This document shows, in pieces, positions 7,505 to 17,337 of a stretch of 64,000 nt of DNA; within the stretch, counting starts at the first letter, position 1; each line of letters starts with the position of its first letter. A program made the translations under genes and the position numbers. This DNA comes from Nostoc sp. KVJ3 (GTDB lineage Bacteria; Cyanobacteriota; Cyanobacteriia; Cyanobacteriales; Nostocaceae): the NCBI RefSeq assembly GCF_026127265.1, contig NZ_WWFG01000002.1:124001-188000 (forward strand), written 5' to 3'. The notes under the pieces were generated by a model, which had not been told where the DNA came from, made no database searches, and saw only the letters and a list, made by a program, of their open reading frames with translations.

Positions 7505-10500
7505 GAGCAGCTAATGAGCGGGCTTTAAGAAGTTTGGGGAGAGCAATTACCCTTTCTAGCGGTCAATTCTCCCTGGTTTTGGTGTGCTGCAATTATCGAA
7601 TTTTGCAAGAGCTTATGTTGCAACGACTCGAAGAACTCTCTTCAGGAGTACACCAAATTCAAAAGGTAATTCTGCCCCATAATGCTAGAAGCCTTTACAC
7701 AAGTATTCATTTACAACTGGTAACTGAGGATAATCCGCCATCGGCGTTGATGATTTTGGGTTTAGAGTCAGTAGATGGAATCGATGATTTACTGAGGTCT
7801 ATCAATCATATTCGCGATGAATTTCGCAAACGCCACCCATTTCCGATGATTTTGTGGGTAAATGAGGAAGTCTTGCAAAAGGTAGCGCGTTTAGCACCAG
7901 ATTTTGCTAGTTGGGCAGCTACACCGATTCGGTTTGAGATGACAACTCAATCACTGCTGCAATTTTTGCAACAGGAAACTAATTCTTTATTTGCTACGGT
8001 GTTAGCAACTGATGCAAGACAACACCAAATTACTCAAGTTATAGAGCATTATTCCACTGTCGAGCAAGTCTGGAAACATAGCTATGAACTCCACTTTGCC
8101 ATCAAAGAGTTGCACGAGCGTGGTATTACTTTAGAGCCAGAATTATACGCTAGTTTAGAATTTGTTTTTGGACTAGATAATTATATTAGCGATCGCATTA
8201 ATACAGCTTTAAGGCATTTTCAGCAAAGCTTTCAAGTTTGGCAAAATTTGGCCAAAAAAGAGAATGAGGGAATAGAGAAATATGAAGAAGCATTTTCTTC
8301 CCCATCTCCTCCATCTCCCCCATCGCCACTACTTCTGCGACAGGGAATTTTGCTGTTTTATACTGGGCTGTGTTATTGCCGTTTAGCAGAGCAAAATCAA
8401 ACAGAAAGCCGTCGTCATTGGTTCACAGCGAAATCTTATTTTCAGCAATGCTTGAATATCTTGCAGGTGGCTGGGCGTTTAGATATGGTTGCGGGATTTA
8501 TTGGTCAACTTGCTGAGATTTTGCAATATCTGCAAGAGTGGGAAGAGTTGCAGACAGTTGCCGAAAAGTCTCTAGAGTTGCATCAAACTTATGGTAGTCA
8601 AATTCAATTAGCTTGTGACTACGGTTTTCTGGCACAAGTGGCTGTGCAGCAGTCAAGGTGGGTACAGGCGAGTATTTTAGCACACGTATCACTGCTAAAA
8701 TTAGCTGAAGCTCAAAAGCACAATGACCCTTATAACTGCTTATTTCCATTACTGCTGGGGCAAGTTTACTATTTAGTGCTGGCAAAAGCACAGCGAAACT
8801 TAGGTGAGCTAGTCATCGCTCAGGAATACTTAGAAAAGGCCGCAAAAGAACTGCCGGCAGCCTTAGAAAACAGTTCCCATCAATATGATGCCCATCGTTA
8901 TATTCGCTTATTGCGGAGACTGCGATCGCTATACTTTGAAGAAAGTCGCTATTTAGAAGCCTATTACATTCGCCAAAAACGGCGTTCTGTTGAGCAACAG
9001 TACGGTTTTCGCGCTTTTATTGGTGCAGGACGTTTGCAACCCCAAAGACAAGCCACAAACCCGGCATTGATGGCACCTTCTGGGAGTAGTAGCGTTGCTT
9101 TAGAAATTGCGGCTTCTGGTCGAGAGCGTGATATTAATAACTTAATTGGCAGAATTAGCCGCGCCGATCAAAAGCTGACAGTGATTCATGGTCAATCAGG
9201 GGTGGGTAAGAGTTCTACCGTCACGGCGGGTTTAGTTCCCGCCCTGCAAAATCGAGCTATTGGCGATCAAATAGCCGTACCTGTGGTACTGCAAGTTTAT
9301 ACCGACTGGGCGCGAGAATTAGGAAGATCTTTAAGTGAGGCGATGTCTAATGATGCATCCCTGGCCATCTACGCTGATATTAAACTAGAAACGGCGGAGG
9401 CTTTGCCCTACTCTGGCACACCTATCAGCATCATGAGGATTTTACAACAACTCAAACAAAATGCTGATAACCATTTGATCACAGTTTTAATTTTTGACCA
9501 GTTTGAAGAATTTTTCTTTGGTTATAGCGATCGCAAGCAAAAGCAAGAATTTGATAAATTTATTAGTGATTGTCTGAACATACCCTTTGTCAAGGTTATC
9601 CTTTCGTTGCGAGAAGATTATTTACATCGGTTATTAGACTTTAAATATCTTTCGGCACTGGAAGCGATTAATAATAATATTCTCGATAAGCATATTCGCT
9701 ACCAGTTGAATAACTTTTCGCCAGAATATGCTAAAGCAATTATCCAAAAATTGACCGAGAGATCGCAGTTTAATTTAGAACCTGCTTTAATTGATGCCTT
9801 AGTCGAAGATTTATCCACAGAATTTGGAGAAGTCCGCCCCATTGAATTGCAAGTTGTCGGCTCACAAATCCAAGATGAACGCATTACTACACTAGAAGAA
9901 TATCAGCCATATAGACCCAACAAACTGATTGAGCGATACCTGAAGGAACTAATTAAAGACTGTGGCCCAGAAAATGAACGAGCCGCCTTACTCGTCTTAT
10001 ACTTATTAACAGATGAAAGTAACAACCGACCCTTTAAAACTCGTGCTGAGTTAGCAGTACAGCTAGCAGAGTTAGAAGATGCTGGCAAATTAGACTTAGT
10101 ATTAAACATTTTAGTTAGCTCCGGTTTAGTCGTACTATTTCCTGATGTCCCAGAACGCTATCAACTGATTCACGATTATTTAGTAGACTTAATTCGCTAC
10201 CTACAACAACAAGAATCGAGTTTACAGGCACAACTAAATCAGTTGCGCTACAAAGTAGAACAAAGTAAAGCTGAGATTGAGCGACTTAAAAGCGAACTTA
10301 GTCAAAAAAAGCAGCGCTTCAAATTGGCAGATACTCATCCCCAACAGGGATTAGACTTATTTACAGAATTGCGAGAACTACACAAACGGGAAAAATTGAG
10401 TCAGTTACAAATTGAGCAATTGCGAGCTGAATTAAAGGAAAAAGAGCTAACAACTCAACTTGCAGAAAGTCAAAAGAAACAGAGACTCAGTGAAACTCAA

Positions 10501-12612
10501 TTAAATCGTTCATTGAAAATTGCCCTAACTGCTTCCGTTCTCGCCATATTAGGATTAAGTGTTTCCATCGTCACAGCAGTAGATAGCGAAATTAAAACTC
10601 TCAGTGCATCCAGTGAAGCCTTATTTGCCTCCCAAAAAGGTATTGATTCTTTAAAAGAAGGTTTAAAGGCGGGGAAAAAATTACAACAAACACTCTGGGT
10701 AGATTCCTATACAAAACAAGAAGTACAAACGGCACTTTATCAAGCAGTTTCCGGGTTAAGAGAATATAACCGCTTAGAGGGGCATATATCGGGAGTAAAT
10801 AGTGCTATATTCAGTCCCGATCGCTCTTTAATTGCCTCAGCCAGCGCCGACAATACAATTAAACTTTGGCATCCTGATGGTAGCTTGGTTAAAACCTTAT
10901 CGGGACATGAAGATGTCGTTAATAGCGTCAGTTTCAGCCCAGATGGTCAAACGATTGCTTCCGCGAGTCAAGATAAGACGGTGAAACTTTGGAGTCGAGA
11001 CGGTCAACGGCTTGCTAATCTATTAGGTCATCAGGGTGTAGTGAATAGTGTTAGTTTCAGCCCAGATGGTCAAATTATCGCTTCAGCAAGTACAGACAAG
11101 ACAGTAAAACTGTGGAGTCGAGACGGTAAACTGCTCAAAACCTTACAAGGACATAATGGTGCAGTTTTGAGTGTTGCTTGGTCAACCGATGGACAAACCA
11201 TTGCTTCCGGGAGTGCTGACAAGACAGTAAAATTGTGGAGTCGGGATGGTAAACTGCTCAAAACCTTACAGGGGCATGATGATGCAGTTAAAAGTGTAGC
11301 TTGGTCGCCCGATGGGAAAACTATTGCTTCTGCTAGTTTAGACCAGACAATCAAACTGTGGAATCTGGAGGGTAAATTACTGCGAACCTTATCAGGTCAT
11401 AGTGCTGGAGTTACCAGCGTCAGTTTTAGCCCCAATGGTAACACGATTGCTTCCGCAAGTACCGACGAAACAATCAAACTTTGGAGTTTTGAAGGTGTGT
11501 TGCTAGGAACCCTGAAGGGACATAATAATTGGGTTAACAGCGTCAGTTTCAGCCCAGACGGTCATACCTTAGCTTCTGCAAGTCGAGACAAAACTATTAA
11601 ACTCTGGCATTGGGATGATATATTATTACGAAAGCCTAAAAGTGATGACGATGACTGGATAACTAGCATCAGTTTTAGTCCAGGCGATCGCACCTTAGCA
11701 GCAGCAAGTCGAGACAAAACTGTAAAACTCTTCAGTCGAGACGGTAAACTACTCCGTACTTTCACTGGGCATCAAGGCCAAGTTTGGGGAGTTAGCTTTA
11801 GCCCCGATGGTCAAGTAATAGCGTCAGCTAGTAAAGATAAAACTGTAAAGCTTTGGAGTCCTGACGGTAAACTGCTCAATACTTTACAGGGTCATAATAA
11901 TACCGTTTTAAGTGTTGCTTGGTCGCCAAATAGTCAAATAATCGCCTCAGCTAGTAAAGATAAAACAGTAAAACTTTGGAGTCGAGACGGTAAACTACTC
12001 AACACCTTGCAAGGACATCAAGATGCAGTGAATTGGGTAAGTTTTAGCCCCGATGGTAAATTGCTAGCCTCAGCCAGTGATGATAAAACCGTGAAAATCT
12101 GGACTACTGATGGTAAATTCCTATACAACTTAACTGGTCATAGCCGCCGAGTAAATGGAGTTGCTTGGTCGCCAGATAGTCAGGTAATTGCTTCAGTTAG
12201 TATTGATAGCACCGTCAAACTTTGGAGTCGGGACGGTGATATCCTAAATACTCTTGCGGGGGATGGCGACAGCTTCATCAGTGTGAATTTTAGCCCCGAT
12301 GGTAAGACTTTAGCCGCTAGCAGTGATGACAAAGTGAGGATTTGGAACCGAGAAGGGACATTGCTGATTGCTTTGAAAGGCTATGAAGCTGAGTTAACCA
12401 GCGTCAGTTTCAGTCATGATGGTAAGACTCTGGCTGCGGGTAGTGGTAACGGCACAGTAATCTTCCAAAATTTGGCAGATATCCAACTCGAAAGCTTACT
12501 GGCGCAGGGTTGCCATTTGTTACATGATTATTTGCAGACTAATCAGAAAGTAATAAAGAGCGATGGCTCCGCCAACGCCAGGGGCGATCGCTCCTTGTGT
12601 TCTGGTAGGTGA
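7474..12612 (+). CDS. Giant nSTAND-type NTPase with TPR-like, coiled-coil, TM and 14 WD40 repeats
   Basis: A 1712-residue multidomain protein. Residues 1-190 are an unrecognised N-terminal domain and about 190-510 are TPR-like helices interrupted by a Ser/Pro linker (SSPSPPSPPSP). About 545-900 is a NACHT/nSTAND1-like ATPase (Walker A GQSGVGKSS with Lys579; Walker B LIFDQFEEFFF with Asp675). Then come a coiled coil (about 920-1010), one hydrophobic segment (1017-1036), and 14 WD40 repeats (about 1098-1668, units ending DKTVKLWSRDGK), enough for two seven-bladed propellers. Family knowledge: STAND ATPases are switches held inactive by their sensor repeats. It overlaps the upstream ATPase by 31 bp. 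Repeats 8, 13 and 14 are degenerate. The C-terminal tail is encoded by a dispersed HIP1 repeat. Confidence 0.85.
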   Translation: MVERHPQADIRAANERALRSLGRAITLSSGQFSLVLVCCNYRILQELMLQRLEELSSGVHQIQKVILPHNARSLYTSIHLQLVTEDNPPSALMILGLESVDGIDDLLRSINHIRDEFRKRHPFPMILWVNEEVLQKVARLAPDFASWAATPIRFEMTTQSLLQFLQQETNSLFATVLATDARQHQITQVIEHYSTVEQVWKHSYELHFAIKELHERGITLEPELYASLEFVFGLDNYISDRINTALRHFQQSFQVWQNLAKKENEGIEKYEEAFSSPSPPSPPSPLLLRQGILLFYTGLCYCRLAEQNQTESRRHWFTAKSYFQQCLNILQVAGRLDMVAGFIGQLAEILQYLQEWEELQTVAEKSLELHQTYGSQIQLACDYGFLAQVAVQQSRWVQASILAHVSLLKLAEAQKHNDPYNCLFPLLLGQVYYLVLAKAQRNLGELVIAQEYLEKAAKELPAALENSSHQYDAHRYIRLLRRLRSLYFEESRYLEAYYIRQKRRSVEQQYGFRAFIGAGRLQPQRQATNPALMAPSGSSSVALEIAASGRERDINNLIGRISRADQKLTVIHGQSGVGKSSTVTAGLVPALQNRAIGDQIAVPVVLQVYTDWARELGRSLSEAMSNDASLAIYADIKLETAEALPYSGTPISIMRILQQLKQNADNHLITVLIFDQFEEFFFGYSDRKQKQEFDKFISDCLNIPFVKVILSLREDYLHRLLDFKYLSALEAINNNILDKHIRYQLNNFSPEYAKAIIQKLTERSQFNLEPALIDALVEDLSTEFGEVRPIELQVVGSQIQDERITTLEEYQPYRPNKLIERYLKELIKDCGPENERAALLVLYLLTDESNNRPFKTRAELAVQLAELEDAGKLDLVLNILVSSGLVVLFPDVPERYQLIHDYLVDLIRYLQQQESSLQAQLNQLRYKVEQSKAEIERLKSELSQKKQRFKLADTHPQQGLDLFTELRELHKREKLSQLQIEQLRAELKEKELTTQLAESQKKQRLSETQLNRSLKIALTASVLAILGLSVSIVTAVDSEIKTLSASSEALFASQKGIDSLKEGLKAGKKLQQTLWVDSYTKQEVQTALYQAVSGLREYNRLEGHISGVNSAIFSPDRSLIASASADNTIKLWHPDGSLVKTLSGHEDVVNSVSFSPDGQTIASASQDKTVKLWSRDGQRLANLLGHQGVVNSVSFSPDGQIIASASTDKTVKLWSRDGKLLKTLQGHNGAVLSVAWSTDGQTIASGSADKTVKLWSRDGKLLKTLQGHDDAVKSVAWSPDGKTIASASLDQTIKLWNLEGKLLRTLSGHSAGVTSVSFSPNGNTIASASTDETIKLWSFEGVLLGTLKGHNNWVNSVSFSPDGHTLASASRDKTIKLWHWDDILLRKPKSDDDDWITSISFSPGDRTLAAASRDKTVKLFSRDGKLLRTFTGHQGQVWGVSFSPDGQVIASASKDKTVKLWSPDGKLLNTLQGHNNTVLSVAWSPNSQIIASASKDKTVKLWSRDGKLLNTLQGHQDAVNWVSFSPDGKLLASASDDKTVKIWTTDGKFLYNLTGHSRRVNGVAWSPDSQVIASVSIDSTVKLWSRDGDILNTLAGDGDSFISVNFSPDGKTLAASSDDKVRIWNREGTLLIALKGYEAELTSVSFSHDGKTLAAGSGNGTVIFQNLADIQLESLLAQGCHLLHDYLQTNQKVIKSDGSANARGDRSLCSGR

Positions 12613-12624
12613 TGCTGAAGAATT

Positions 12625-12695
12625 ATAAGAGACGATATTGAGATCCCAAAGACGACGATTTATCGCGTCTCTTGCCTTAACCGAACAGTATTAGG
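12625..12695. repeat. Dispersed palindromic repeat (CGATTTATCGCG family), degenerate copy
   Basis: The right part (about 12650-12693, GACGATTTATCGCGTCTC then TTGCCTTAACCGAAC) matches the family with better copies at 19357-19433 and 63217-63290. The left arm is eroded. It fills most of the 128-bp spacer between the WD40 giant and the Uma2 gene. Confidence 0.7.
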
Positions 12696-12740
12696 AGCGG
12701 TGCTAAGATAAGTAAATTGATTCACTAGCGCCAAAGTTCA

Positions 12741-13487
12741 ATGACTATTGCCAAACTCTCCGAACTAGGCATTACTCACCTTCCCGATCATACTGAGTTA
12801 CCAGAGTCAGATGGAACCTTTGTGAAAAATTTTCAAGAACACCCACAAAGCATACTTTTAACCGACTCCCTTCAAGGTGTATTACAACAAATTCACCCAG
12901 ATAAACAGTATTGTATTGGTCAAGATTGTGGCATTTACTGGCGTTTGACCGAACCACCTGAACGCGGTGCAGAAGCACCCGATTGGTTTTACGTCCCCAA
13001 TGTTGCACCTATGTTAAATAGTCAGTTTCGGCGTTCCTATGTGTTGTGGCAAGAATATGTCGCTCCCCTAATTGTACTGGAATTCGCTTCTGGGAATGGT
13101 TCAGAAGAAAGAGATAATACTCCCATTACTGGTAAATTCTGGGTATACGAGCAAGCAATCCGCGTACCTTTTTACGGCATTTACGAATTTAGCAAAGCTG
13201 CGATTCAGGTTTATCACTTAGTTGATGGTAGATATCAGCAACTCACAGCTAACGAACGTGGACACTATGAAATTTCCTTGATGGGTGTAGAATTGGGTAT
13301 TTGGCAGGGACAGTATGGAAATACTACAGCACCTTGGTTGCGTTGGTGGGATGCACAGGGAAATTTATTACTAACTGGTGAGGAGAAATCGCAGTTATTA
13401 ACATCTCAATTAGAACAAGAACAACAAAAAAACCAGCGTTTAGAAGAACGCTTGAGACAGCTTGGAATAAATCTTGACGAAGTTTAA
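12741..13487 (+). CDS. Uma2 family (DUF820) endonuclease-like protein
   Basis: A 248-residue member of the Uma2/DUF820 family, a PD-(D/E)XK-fold group strongly expanded in cyanobacteria with unproven biological role. It shows the family pattern APDWFYVPNV, then LIVLEFASGNG, KFWVYEQAIRVPFYGIYEF and a long charged C-terminal coiled coil (SQLLTSQLEQEQQKNQRLEERL). The E-x(n)-K spacing of the active site appears relaxed here (LEFASGN), so activity is uncertain. It lies downstream of the STAND module and is convergent with the dynamin operon, 36 bp between stops. Confidence 0.85.
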   Translation: MTIAKLSELGITHLPDHTELPESDGTFVKNFQEHPQSILLTDSLQGVLQQIHPDKQYCIGQDCGIYWRLTEPPERGAEAPDWFYVPNVAPMLNSQFRRSYVLWQEYVAPLIVLEFASGNGSEERDNTPITGKFWVYEQAIRVPFYGIYEFSKAAIQVYHLVDGRYQQLTANERGHYEISLMGVELGIWQGQYGNTTAPWLRWWDAQGNLLLTGEEKSQLLTSQLEQEQQKNQRLEERLRQLGINLDEV

Positions 13488-13523
13488 TATTTGATTGGGG
13501 ATGGATTAAAGAATGTTATTATG

Positions 13524-15830
13524 CTACTTCTTTAATGCAGTAGATAATTGGCGCAAGCGATCGCTAACTTCTAAGTTAGACTCCTGCGATCGCAATTCTG
13601 GTGGTATCTCTGCCAACAAAAGTGGGTTTTCTTGCAACCATTCGTTAAGTGCTACCCCCATCCATGTGCCTTGCTTTTCTCTAAAACTATCAATCAAGCC
13701 CTTGAGTTCTTGAATGCAGTACGATTCAAAACCTGCGGCTTCAAAAATTGCAGCACGCAAGTACTCTTCAAAAGCATTAATATCATTTTCAACTTCAAAT
13801 ATTACATCGTCTTGGGGAGATTTAAATTCGCTGAAAATATCTATAGTCGTTTGTGTAAAAACATTAATAATAGGTGCTGCAACTCCTGTTAACCCTAAAA
13901 TTTGTTGCCTCGTTTCAGGATTATAGAGTAATTTATAACCATATTTTGCATATCTTTTGAGAACTTGAAAAGCGACTTCTTCACCCGTGTAATAGTTATC
14001 AACTATTTCAATGTCTACACCAAGACTCTTAGCAATTTTATCGCGGGCATCGCTATTAAGTGGAGCGCGAATTAATACTTCTGCAACCGGACGGGCAAAA
14101 CGTAAAAATAGAACACTTAAGCTATTTTCTAGTTTAGATAAAAAGTATTCTTCCGATTTATCAATTAATCTTTCTTTTACTTGCTTACTGCTCCATAATA
14201 AGCTTGTCATATATTCGACTAATTTTAATGCCTCATCTTTCAATTCCAGAGCGAGTTGTCGGGCTATAGAAGATAAAAGCTTGCTAATGTCGCCATATAA
14301 ATCTTCACGCCAAGCAAAATTAGCTTTCATGCGGTCAAACTGTGGGAATGAGTTAGCAGCAAAGATAATATCTTTTTTTATAAATACTTCTGCTTTCAGT
14401 TTTTGAATTTCACTAGCGACAATTTGTAGATATCTCTCTTTAAATTTTGCGAGGCTGGTTGCAGAATTCGCGGTTAAATTATCGAGAGAGCTATTGGCAA
14501 CAGAAGAATCATAAAATTTTTGGAGATCAGCTTTCTTCTCTTCCCATCTATGATTCCACCATTCGCTAAACAAAACTCGTCTACGGTCTTCTTCAAATCG
14601 TTTTGCTTCTTCAGGGTTTTCAGGATAACGTTTGCTAACTAAATTATAAATTTCTTCCGAGGTAGTTAAGATTGTATTTATAGAAGCCTCGCATCTCTTT
14701 TTCAATATAAATACACGTTCAGTATTAATATAATTAAATATTTTTTCTTTTATTTCTGGAATTCCAGTACCTTTCTTATTTAAAGTTTCATCATCAATAA
14801 TTCCAGTTAATCTTTTTAACTGGGCTTGGATATTACTTGTATCACCAATCTCTAACCTTGTCTGTTCTCCAGCTAATCCATTCAAAATTAGATATGCTCC
14901 CGCCGAACCATATATAATACGTTCCTGTGGAAGTTTGGCACGTTTAAACCAATCTTGAGATGCTTCTTCAATATGAGTTTTAAGTGCTTCTGGAGTAGCT
15001 AACGAGTCAATACGACTTAAAAATACAAAGAGTTTATCAGCAACGGTAATGTTTTTGTCACCAAGTTCTGTGAATTTGATGATTTCTAGTTCTTTCTCTC
15101 TCAGGCTAGTAAAACGCTGTACTAATATTACCGCATCGCAATCTGACAGCATTTCCTTGGCTTCGTCAACGTGCTTTGCTAAACCTGAATCTAAACCAGG
15201 AACATCATAAAATACAATACCTTCAGCTTGGGCAAGTTTGTTAGTATAAAGTCTCGCTTCTAAAACAGCATGAGCATACTTTTCGTCTGCTACATACTTC
15301 TTGAGTGATTCCCTAATATCGTCTAAACGAGTAAATGGAAAAGTCCGATTACCTTCTCTTCTTACTTGCTGCAAAGTAATTTCATTTTCTCGGATAGTTT
15401 TGATATCTTCTTGGGCTTTTGCTGTTTCAAGCTCGTTTAATAAATTGATAAATTGTTCTTCTGTTTTCGCTTGTACTTCAAGTTTTTGCTCGGTGTCATT
15501 TTCAACCGAATAAATTTGCGTTGTTGTAAATGTACACCTTCCTCCTTTGGCTGGAAGTAAATCGCATTCTAACCAGGCATTAATAAAAGTACTTTTTCCC
15601 GCTTTTTCTAAACCGACAACTGCAATGCGAAACTCTCGCTTTTTCAGCCTTTCAAGTTGACGACGGGCTGGTTCTGCTTCTTGTAAGAGTATTGATTTTA
15701 ATTGAGATGGAACTTCAGCATGAGGTAAATTAGCTAAATTAACCGCGTATCGCTGTACGTTTAGGGCTTCACTTAAACGAGCCTCATAATAAGAAGATGC
15801 TGTTTTCCAATCCATTTCAAGATTCCTCAT
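13524..15830 (-). CDS. Dynamin-like GTPase, large (last gene of four-gene operon)
   Basis: A 768-residue dynamin-superfamily GTPase. G1 is GLEKAGKST (about residues 73-81), G3 is DVPG in VFYDVPGLDSG, and the G4 region reads FLSRID (Arg-Ile-Asp, not canonical NKxD). A long helical region follows that would form the neck/trunk, with a mildly hydrophobic patch (TGVAAPIINVFTQTT) where a membrane paddle could sit. A TTG at 15836 also opens the frame, but the ATG at 15830 overlaps the upstream stop as ATGA, so coupling decides the start. Bacterial dynamin-like proteins often act as side-by-side pairs; the partner here is the 572-residue GTPase of the same operon. Membrane remodelling or antiviral action is inference. 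Confidence 0.8.
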   Translation of the reverse strand: MRNLEMDWKTASSYYEARLSEALNVQRYAVNLANLPHAEVPSQLKSILLQEAEPARRQLERLKKREFRIAVVGLEKAGKSTFINAWLECDLLPAKGGRCTFTTTQIYSVENDTEQKLEVQAKTEEQFINLLNELETAKAQEDIKTIRENEITLQQVRREGNRTFPFTRLDDIRESLKKYVADEKYAHAVLEARLYTNKLAQAEGIVFYDVPGLDSGLAKHVDEAKEMLSDCDAVILVQRFTSLREKELEIIKFTELGDKNITVADKLFVFLSRIDSLATPEALKTHIEEASQDWFKRAKLPQERIIYGSAGAYLILNGLAGEQTRLEIGDTSNIQAQLKRLTGIIDDETLNKKGTGIPEIKEKIFNYINTERVFILKKRCEASINTILTTSEEIYNLVSKRYPENPEEAKRFEEDRRRVLFSEWWNHRWEEKKADLQKFYDSSVANSSLDNLTANSATSLAKFKERYLQIVASEIQKLKAEVFIKKDIIFAANSFPQFDRMKANFAWREDLYGDISKLLSSIARQLALELKDEALKLVEYMTSLLWSSKQVKERLIDKSEEYFLSKLENSLSVLFLRFARPVAEVLIRAPLNSDARDKIAKSLGVDIEIVDNYYTGEEVAFQVLKRYAKYGYKLLYNPETRQQILGLTGVAAPIINVFTQTTIDIFSEFKSPQDDVIFEVENDINAFEEYLRAAIFEAAGFESYCIQELKGLIDSFREKQGTWMGVALNEWLQENPLLLAEIPPELRSQESNLEVSDRLRQLSTALKK

Positions 15831-16624
15831 ACGCAATAAAATTTTTCTAGTCCAGATAAATTTTTCAAAGGAGCTAATGTGACAACGTTGCCTTCACCTG
15901 AAGAAGATAAATTTCTCTTTAAAATATAAGTTGATGTCTTACCAATCATTTCCTGCCCATTCTGAATATTGATTCTGACGAAAACTTCTCTATTCTCACT
16001 AATTTTTGTAATATCTTCATTGGTAAACTCTAGCTTTAATAATTCCGCAATCTCCAGATTAGTACACATAAAATATGATGCTTTATCGATTAATGCTTCT
16101 ATTAGATAAGTATTAATTCGAGGTTGATCTTTAATAGTGCTTGCAACAGATGCAGGTACAACAAGGCATAACGCAGCTGTGACAGGTTGAGGAGGAACAA
16201 CAGGTACAACCTTTTCTGTCTGTCGAGTTTTCCCATTATTCCTTCCTTGTCGTTTATCTTCTTGCTTTTGTGTATTCTCAAGAAATTTTATACAGCCTAA
16301 TGCACCCACAAGAACACAAGCTATTAGTACAATCCAGCTTTTCATTATTTTCTCCCTTTCTGATTGTTGATATGTTAATAGTTTAAGATGCAGTTCAACA
16401 GGTTTGTGTATTACTTTATCAGCAAAATTGAAATCTGTTTCTAAAGATGTAAGTTTATTAATTTTAAAATCAGAACAAATTTTATCGGCATTCGCTTTTT
16501 CCTTTTGAAGAATTATGTGTATTACTGTATGTAAAATACCAAAACTTTCCTTTTCTATTTGAGGAGAGATTTTATCAAGTATCTGCTTGTATCGACTTTC
16601 TAAATCGTTATTATGGTCTCGCAT
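15827..16624 (-). CDS. Membrane-anchored hypothetical protein of the dynamin operon
   Basis: A 265-residue protein of no family I recognise. A charged helical N-terminal part (1-95) precedes one clear transmembrane helix (about 97-114, WIVLIACVLVGALGCIKF). A basic Gln/Lys/Arg-rich linker (115-140) and a compact C-terminal domain with a valine-rich stretch (VVPVVPPQPVTAALCLVVP) follow. It could tether the GTPases to a membrane. Its stop codon overlaps the start of the large GTPase (ATGA), and it begins 34 bp after the 207-residue protein. Function not assigned. Confidence 0.6.
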   Translation of the reverse strand: MRDHNNDLESRYKQILDKISPQIEKESFGILHTVIHIILQKEKANADKICSDFKINKLTSLETDFNFADKVIHKPVELHLKLLTYQQSEREKIMKSWIVLIACVLVGALGCIKFLENTQKQEDKRQGRNNGKTRQTEKVVPVVPPQPVTAALCLVVPASVASTIKDQPRINTYLIEALIDKASYFMCTNLEIAELLKLEFTNEDITKISENREVFVRINIQNGQEMIGKTSTYILKRNLSSSGEGNVVTLAPLKNLSGLEKFYCV

Positions 16625-16657
16625 ATTGAATAATCTCTATTTTGTTTAAGAACCTTC

Positions 16658-17281
16658 CTAAAGGAATATTTCTAAATCATTAAAATCTTCAGCGAGTTTT
16701 TGAGCTTTTTGTTGCATAGGTTGCCAGACATTTTTCTGCATCTCATAATCTATGCTAATTTCTCTTTTTGCAGTATCGAGCCTTTCTTTGTATCTATCAA
16801 GAACATCATTTTGAATCTGACCTACATTTTTCTTTAAGCAATTAATTTGCTCAAGCAACCAACTGATAATTGATTTCACTATTTCTGATTCTGCATGCCT
16901 GGCTTGAACTATCCAACCAGCTAGTAAACAATCAACGCTAGGTATGTTACCATTTTCACTCAAACGAGTTTCATATTTAGTATCGTAAACAGTTCTTGTT
17001 AATAAAAATAATGTGTACCAAAGTCTTTCTTCTCTTGGAACGTTAATTTTCTCTTTCCAAGTATCTGCTGTTATTGGAAAACCAGCTTCAAAATGCACAT
17101 TAATGTTAGGTTTACTATCTATTTTTACAAGTTGAGATTCAGGAAATTTAATAGCAATATTTGGAGCTTGATTATTAGCCTCTTTCTCCAGATAGGATAA
17201 ATGGAAATTGAAAAGCTCTACAACAGATTCATACATTCTTTCTGATGCTTGGTCAATAATTTGCTTTAATACATCTTCCAT
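16658..17281 (-). CDS. Soluble helical hypothetical protein of the dynamin operon
   Basis: A 207-residue protein without a recognised domain. It is predicted mostly helical with amphipathic N- and C-termini (MEDVLKQIIDQASERMYESV; QKAQKLAEDFNDLEIFL). It contains two cysteines (VDCLLAGW and EQINCLKK) and no signal or membrane segment. It sits between the two GTPase genes, 56 bp after the first and 33 bp before the membrane protein, all on the minus strand. An adaptor or nucleotide-exchange type role is a guess. Confidence 0.55.
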   Translation of the reverse strand: MEDVLKQIIDQASERMYESVVELFNFHLSYLEKEANNQAPNIAIKFPESQLVKIDSKPNINVHFEAGFPITADTWKEKINVPREERLWYTLFLLTRTVYDTKYETRLSENGNIPSVDCLLAGWIVQARHAESEIVKSIISWLLEQINCLKKNVGQIQNDVLDRYKERLDTAKREISIDYEMQKNVWQPMQQKAQKLAEDFNDLEIFL

Positions 17282-17337
17282 TACTAGATTCAGATGCGTA
17301 GCAAGGTCATTTAATTCTTCATTTAGCTGTTTAAGAT

